A DNA stretch of 18,841 nt from Paracoccaceae bacterium (GTDB lineage Bacteria > Pseudomonadota > Alphaproteobacteria > Rhodobacterales > Rhodobacteraceae): NCBI GenBank assembly GCA_021647745.1, contig JAKIUB010000038.1, forward strand, positions 1 to 18,841, in the 5' to 3' direction. Within the stretch, counting starts at the first letter, position 1; each line of letters starts with the position of its first letter. Under the pieces are notes generated by a model. That model did not search any database, had not been told where the DNA came from, and worked only from the letters and a program-made list of their open reading frames with translations. A program made the translations under genes and the position numbers. Below are positions 15,795-18,841 of this stretch, in pieces.

Positions 15795-16766
15795 ATGACA
15801 GTATTACGCCCTAGCCGCCGCGACATTCTTAAAATGAGCGCTGCCGCCCCCCTGCTCGGCCTCGCAGCGCCCGCACAGGCCAACCTTGGCGGGCCGGACG
15901 GCACGCAGCCGAGCCATTTCCGTTTTACACTTGGCGAGGCGCGGCTCACCGTTGTTTCGGACGGCTACTTTACCGGGCCACTGGCCACTGTCGGGGTCAA
16001 TGCCGACCCTGAAGAGGTTCAGGCCTTTATGCGCACCCATTTCAGGAGCGATACGGAGGTTTTCAACCATACCAACCATATCATTATCGAGCTGGGCGCG
16101 GCCAAGGTATTGGTTGATGTCGGCTCCGGCACCAGATTTGCCCCAACCACCGGCCGCCTGATGGAAAACCTTGAAACCGCGGGTTTTGCGCAGGAAGATA
16201 TCACCCATGTGGTGCTGACCCACGCCCACCCCGACCACGTCTGGGGTATCCGTGACGATTTTGACGAGCTGGTGTTTCCCGATGCCGAGTATCTGATTGG
16301 CAGCACCGAGTATGACTGGTGGATGAAACCGGGGCTGATTGACGAAGTGCCCGAAACCCTTCAGCAATTTGTGGTGGGCGCAGTCAATTCGCTTTCAGCG
16401 GAGGGTTTGCAGATCAATATGGCGCAGGATGGCCACACGGTTGCGCCGGGCATCACCATGATCGACACCCCCGGCCACACCCATGGCCACATGGCTTTGC
16501 ATATCGAGAGCGAGGGGGAGCAACTGCTGATTGTAGGCGATGCCATCCGCCGCGCTTTTCTCAACTTTGCCCGACCTGATTGGTATGGCGCGGTCGATAT
16601 GGATCCGGAAAAGACTGTCAGCACCCGCAAACGTTTGCTGGATATGGCGGCCACGGACGGTATATCGATGCTTGGCTATCACTTCCCGTTTCCCGGGGTT
16701 GGCAATGTGATGCGCGATGGCGATGCCTATCGCTTTGTGCCTGCCCTGTGGCGCTGGGAGAAGTAG
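15795..16766 (+). CDS. Tat-exported metallo-beta-lactamase-fold hydrolase
   Basis: The 323-residue protein has a twin-arginine signal (SRRDILKMSAAAPLLGLA, about 7-24) with a likely cleavage after APAQA at residue 29. The mature part shows the MBL fold with all usual metal ligands: THAHPDH (His143, His145, Asp147, His148), His228 in TPGHTHGH, Asp249 in IVGDA and His296 in GYHFPFPG. This suggests a two-metal periplasmic hydrolase; lactonase-like or related activities are possible but not shown by sequence. GGGAGAG precedes the ATG. The gene ends 1 bp from the convergent PuuD-type gene. Confidence 0.88.
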   Translation: MTVLRPSRRDILKMSAAAPLLGLAAPAQANLGGPDGTQPSHFRFTLGEARLTVVSDGYFTGPLATVGVNADPEEVQAFMRTHFRSDTEVFNHTNHIIIELGAAKVLVDVGSGTRFAPTTGRLMENLETAGFAQEDITHVVLTHAHPDHVWGIRDDFDELVFPDAEYLIGSTEYDWWMKPGLIDEVPETLQQFVVGAVNSLSAEGLQINMAQDGHTVAPGITMIDTPGHTHGHMALHIESEGEQLLIVGDAIRRAFLNFARPDWYGAVDMDPEKTVSTRKRLLDMAATDGISMLGYHFPFPGVGNVMRDGDAYRFVPALWRWEK

Positions 16767-16767
16767 C

Positions 16768-17523
16768 TCAGCCGCCCCCGGCAATGATCCGGCGCATATC
16801 CTCGCCAAAGGCTTGAAATAGCGGGCGCGATACTTCGTCATGGGTGGCGTTGTATTCCGGGTGCCACTGCACGGCCATCGCAAAAGCCTTTGCTTCTTTG
16901 ATATAGATCGCTTCGGGGGTGTTGTCTTCGGCGCGACCCTCGACCACAACGCGCGCTGCCGGTTGGCATATGCCCTGCCCGTGCAGGGAGTTGACAACGA
17001 TCTCGACCGCGCCAAATATCTCGGCAAACCGGCCACCATAAAGCAGCGATACCGCGTGGCGGTGAGCGAATTTTTGCTCCATGGTGCCTTCGGGCGGCAT
17101 CCGGTGGTTCATCCGGCCCGGCAACTCGCGGATCTCGGGGTGAAGAGTGCCGCCAAAAGCTACGTTGAACTCCTGAAAACCACGGCAGATGCCCAGAATA
17201 GGCTTGCCGGCCTCGACGCAATGACGGATCAGCGGCAAGGTCAGGTTATCCCTGTCCATGTCAAATGCCCCGTGGGCTTCGGTTTCTTCATGGCCGTAAT
17301 GGCTGGGGTGAACATTAGGCCGACCGCCGGTAAAAACAAAGCCGTCACAGGCGGCCGCGACCTCTTCAACCGCGCCAATACTCGGCATGGCTGGAACAAT
17401 AAACGGCAAGGCATCCGCGACATTCGCAACCGCGTCGATATTCATCACCCCGACGGTTTGCGCCGGATAATCTTCGTCCAGCAACTTGAAATTGCCTATA
17501 ATTCCCACAACAGGGCGCCGCAT
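16768..17523 (-). CDS. PuuD-type gamma-glutamyl hydrolase (class I glutamine amidotransferase fold, C26)
   Basis: This 251-residue protein has the class I amidotransferase triad of peptidase family C26: nucleophile Cys113 in ILGICRGFQEFNVAFGG, then His221 and Glu223 in VQWHPEYN. CDGFVFTGGRPNVHPSHYG and NSLHGQGI are also typical of gamma-glutamyl-gamma-aminobutyrate hydrolases, which release glutamate from gamma-glutamylated amines or amino acids in polyamine breakdown. No other puu-type genes are near, so the substrate remains open. AAGGAG lies about 8 nt before the ATG at 17521-17523. Confidence 0.88.
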   Translation of the reverse strand: MRRPVVGIIGNFKLLDEDYPAQTVGVMNIDAVANVADALPFIVPAMPSIGAVEEVAAACDGFVFTGGRPNVHPSHYGHEETEAHGAFDMDRDNLTLPLIRHCVEAGKPILGICRGFQEFNVAFGGTLHPEIRELPGRMNHRMPPEGTMEQKFAHRHAVSLLYGGRFAEIFGAVEIVVNSLHGQGICQPAARVVVEGRAEDNTPEAIYIKEAKAFAMAVQWHPEYNATHDEVSRPLFQAFGEDMRRIIAGGG

Positions 17524-17618
17524 GTTGGCTCTCCTTCAGGTAAGCCAGCCGCTGATATCTGGCGGGCTATCTGCGTTTGTACATTTTCCGAGTTATAACA
17601 CAAAATATGCGCCCACGC

Positions 17619-17632
17619 TTGCGACAGATCAA
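17619..17632. promoter_or_regulatory. Possible FNR/FnrL-type binding site
   Basis: TTGCGACAGATCAA has the layout of an FNR site (TTGAT-N4-ATCAA), with a perfect right half and two differences in the left half. About 25 bp further, the AT-rich 17650-17660 could be the -10 region of a plus-strand promoter with the site centred near -41. Only by-eye comparison was possible. Confidence 0.3.
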
Positions 17633-17842
17633 GGTCAAATATCGATTTGCATTATTTTTTTAGAGTAACACAAATAAACGGGAGCAAACCATAGCCAACA
17701 CCTCGAACTGGCCCAAAACTTCCGTCTCTTCGTCCTTTGCTGTATTCCTTCATCGCGGGGAAATACACCTTAACAGGTTCTCCGGCTTTACCGGACCACG
17801 CACCTATGCAAAAAACGCAATTCGGGCATGCCAAATCGCCTG

Positions 17843-17871
17843 TTGATTGCATGGCCACGGCTCCCTATCTC
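17843..17871 (+). promoter_or_regulatory. Candidate promoter of the DUF1127 gene
   Basis: TTGATT (17843-17848) and TATCTC (17866-17871) are 17 bp apart. Transcription would begin near 17878 and give a leader of about 45 nt, containing AAAGGA before the DUF1127 start codon. Confidence 0.4.
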
Positions 17872-17922
17872 ATGCGTATCCGATGCTGATATCGGCCAAC
17901 CAGACAAAAAGGATCCCCTCAG

Positions 17923-18141
17923 ATGGCTAACATCGAATTTTCTCGCCCTGTGCCCTTTGGGGCCATTATCACACTACGCATCGTCAACACGTTTGACGCC
18001 CTGCGCAGCACTATTGTCGGAACCTATAAAGCCAATAAAACCAAAAAAGCCCTGAACCGGCTGAGCAATGCCCAGTTGCAGGATATCGGACTTGAGCGCG
18101 CCCAGATCAGTGCCGTCTCAGCCGCGGTGGCCCAAGCCTAA
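17923..18141 (+). CDS. DUF1127 family small protein
   Basis: The 72-residue product ends with LNRLSNAQLQDIGLERAQIS, the typical arginine- and leucine-containing DUF1127 motif, about residues 44-63. Short alphaproteobacterial DUF1127 proteins can bind RNA and affect phosphate or carbon metabolism and small-RNA turnover; this one has the usual N-terminal variable part (ANIEFSRPVPFGAIITLR). AAAGGA lies about 9 nt before the ATG. A strong terminator follows, so it is probably a single-gene transcript. Confidence 0.85.
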   Translation: MANIEFSRPVPFGAIITLRIVNTFDALRSTIVGTYKANKTKKALNRLSNAQLQDIGLERAQISAVSAAVAQA

Positions 18142-18161
18142 GCTGCTACAAATACCGTTAT

Positions 18162-18189
18162 AAAGCCGCCTTTCGGGGCGGTTTTTTTA
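18162..18189 (+). terminator. Intrinsic terminator after the DUF1127 gene
   Basis: CCGCC (18166-18170) pairs with GGCGG (18177-18181) around a TTTCGG loop, extended by an A-rich left flank, and is followed directly by seven T. It ends 48 nt after the DUF1127 stop codon. Confidence 0.9.
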
Positions 18190-18198
18190 TGCACGCTT

Positions 18199-18228
18199 GC
18201 AATTTGGCCGCGACACTGGCAAAATTGC
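18199..18228. repeat. 30-bp inverted repeat upstream of cysS
   Basis: GCAATTTGGCC (18199-18209) and GGCAAAATTGC (18218-18228) are inverted copies of 11 bp with one mismatch, separated by 8 bp. No T-run follows on either side, so it is not an ordinary terminator. It lies about 135 bp before cysS and 10 bp after the DUF1127 terminator. Confidence 0.6.
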
Positions 18229-18362
18229 GACATGGAAAACCCGATCTGCATTTGCACCATCTCAATTATCTGCTGACAATCGTTCGGCGGCGGGTTCTTT
18301 TGTTTCCAAATCTTTGATGAAATGCTAAGCCTGTCGCGGGACAAACCGCGTCTGGAAGGCCA

Positions 18363-18841
18363 ATGATCAAACTTTATAATACCAAGACCCGCCGCAAAGA
18401 AGAATTTGTGCCGATCAACCCTGAAAACGTGCGCATGTATGTGTGCGGGCCAACGGTTTATGACCGAGCGCATATCGGCAATGCCCGCCCCGTGGTGGTG
18501 TTTGACGTGCTCTACCGGCTGCTGCGGCATGTTTACGGTGAAAGCCACGTTACCTATGTGCGCAATTTCACCGATGTGGATGACAAGATAAACGCCAAGG
18601 CGGCAGAGACCGGGCGGAGTATTCGCGAGATCACCGACGAGACGATCGGCTGGTATCACGAGGATATGGACGCGCTCGGGGCCTTGCGCCCCGACCACGA
18701 GCCGCGCGCCACCGAATATATCGGGCAAATGAAGGCGATGATCCAGACATTGATCGACAAGGGCCACGCTTACGAGGCCGAGGGCCATGTGCTGTTTGAC
18801 GTGAATTCTTATGGGGCTTATGGCAATCTGTCGGGCCGCAA
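18363..18841 (+). CDS. cysS: Cysteinyl-tRNA synthetase, 5' part
   Basis: The first 159 codons are visible before the window ends. They start MIKLYNTKTRRKEEFVPINP and contain MYVCGPTVYDRAHIGNARP, which has the zinc-ligand cysteine and the HIGH-type ATP-binding motif (HIGN) of class I CysRS. YVRNFTDVDDKINAKA and GWYHEDMDALGALRPDHEPR follow as usual. The enzyme charges tRNA-Cys. AAGG lies about 3-4 nt before the ATG. The catalytic KMSKS part lies outside the window. Confidence 0.95.
   Translation, partial: MIKLYNTKTRRKEEFVPINPENVRMYVCGPTVYDRAHIGNARPVVVFDVLYRLLRHVYGESHVTYVRNFTDVDDKINAKAAETGRSIREITDETIGWYHEDMDALGALRPDHEPRATEYIGQMKAMIQTLIDKGHAYEAEGHVLFDVNSYGAYGNLSGR

Larger units (their letters stand above)
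17524..17922. other. Approximately 400-bp gap upstream of the DUF1127 gene
   Basis: No recognised gene lies here. It holds the leader of the PuuD-type gene, with an imperfect hairpin at about 17542-17567, a possible FNR-type site at 17619-17632, a Shine-Dalgarno (CGGGAG, 17679-17684) followed by ATA instead of a start codon at 17691, and a candidate promoter at 17843-17871. On the minus strand an open frame 17652-17858 (ATG at 17851-17853) codes for a cysteine-containing peptide of about 66 residues, but its codon use is unlike the neighbours and no family is seen. Confidence 0.5.

Noticed and set aside
17652..17858. Minus-strand frame with a CPNCVFC motif as a real gene
   Set aside because: It has a possible ribosome site, but unusual codon use, no family match, and it competes with plus-strand signals in the same DNA; too weak to call.
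1..18841. CRISPR arrays, tRNA or rRNA genes, toxin-antitoxin pairs or phage genes
   Set aside because: No regularly spaced repeats, no cloverleaf-like or rRNA sequence and no phage-type proteins were seen on either strand.

Overview
The window looks like chromosomal DNA of an alphaproteobacterium, most likely of the Rhodobacteraceae (Roseobacter-like). Reasons: a heterotetrameric sarcosine oxidase cluster, the ordered block ccmI-ruvX-DUF1289-aspartic protease-TauE-dusA, a short DUF1127 protein, and GC-rich codon use with many ATGA start/stop overlaps. This assignment is inferred from gene content; no 16S or phylogeny was available.

Region 1 (1-4607, minus strand) is one transcription unit for a nucleotide-sugar acid. 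A MarR-type regulator of the EPS-associated kind is followed by wbpA, wbpB, wbpD and wbpE homologues, then the first 23 codons of a further gene that runs off the left edge. Together the four enzymes convert UDP-GlcNAc to UDP-2,3-diacetamido-2,3-dideoxy-glucuronate, a precursor of surface polysaccharide. No epimerase, glycosyltransferase or export gene is visible; they may lie to the left.

Region 2 (4608-4891) is non-coding. It holds a short inverted repeat upstream of the regulator and a degenerate piece of an IS5-type transposase.

Region 3 (4892-11066, mostly minus strand) carries sarcosine oxidase genes in the order soxB, soxD, soxA, soxG. The enzyme demethylates sarcosine to glycine and hands the one-carbon unit to tetrahydrofolate. 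The set is unusually arranged. Between soxB and soxD lie a small membrane-protein gene tightly coupled to soxD, and an oppositely oriented 78-residue membrane-protein ORF with its own good promoter and a leader able to form hairpins. A 27-bp in-frame tandem duplication covers the soxB stop codon.

Region 4 (11258-15690) is housekeeping: ccmI, ruvX and a DUF1289 gene overlap on the plus strand, followed by a membrane-anchored retropepsin-like protease. Convergent to these are a TauE/SafE exporter and dusA.

Region 5 (15795-18841) has a Tat-exported metallo-beta-lactamase-fold hydrolase, a convergent class I glutamine-amidotransferase-like hydrolase (PuuD type), a roughly 400-bp gap with a possible FNR-type site and a Shine-Dalgarno without a start codon, a DUF1127 gene with a clear terminator, and the 5' part of cysS.

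No tRNA, rRNA, CRISPR array or intact mobile element was seen. The most unexplained part is 8745-9840, inside the sarcosine oxidase cluster.
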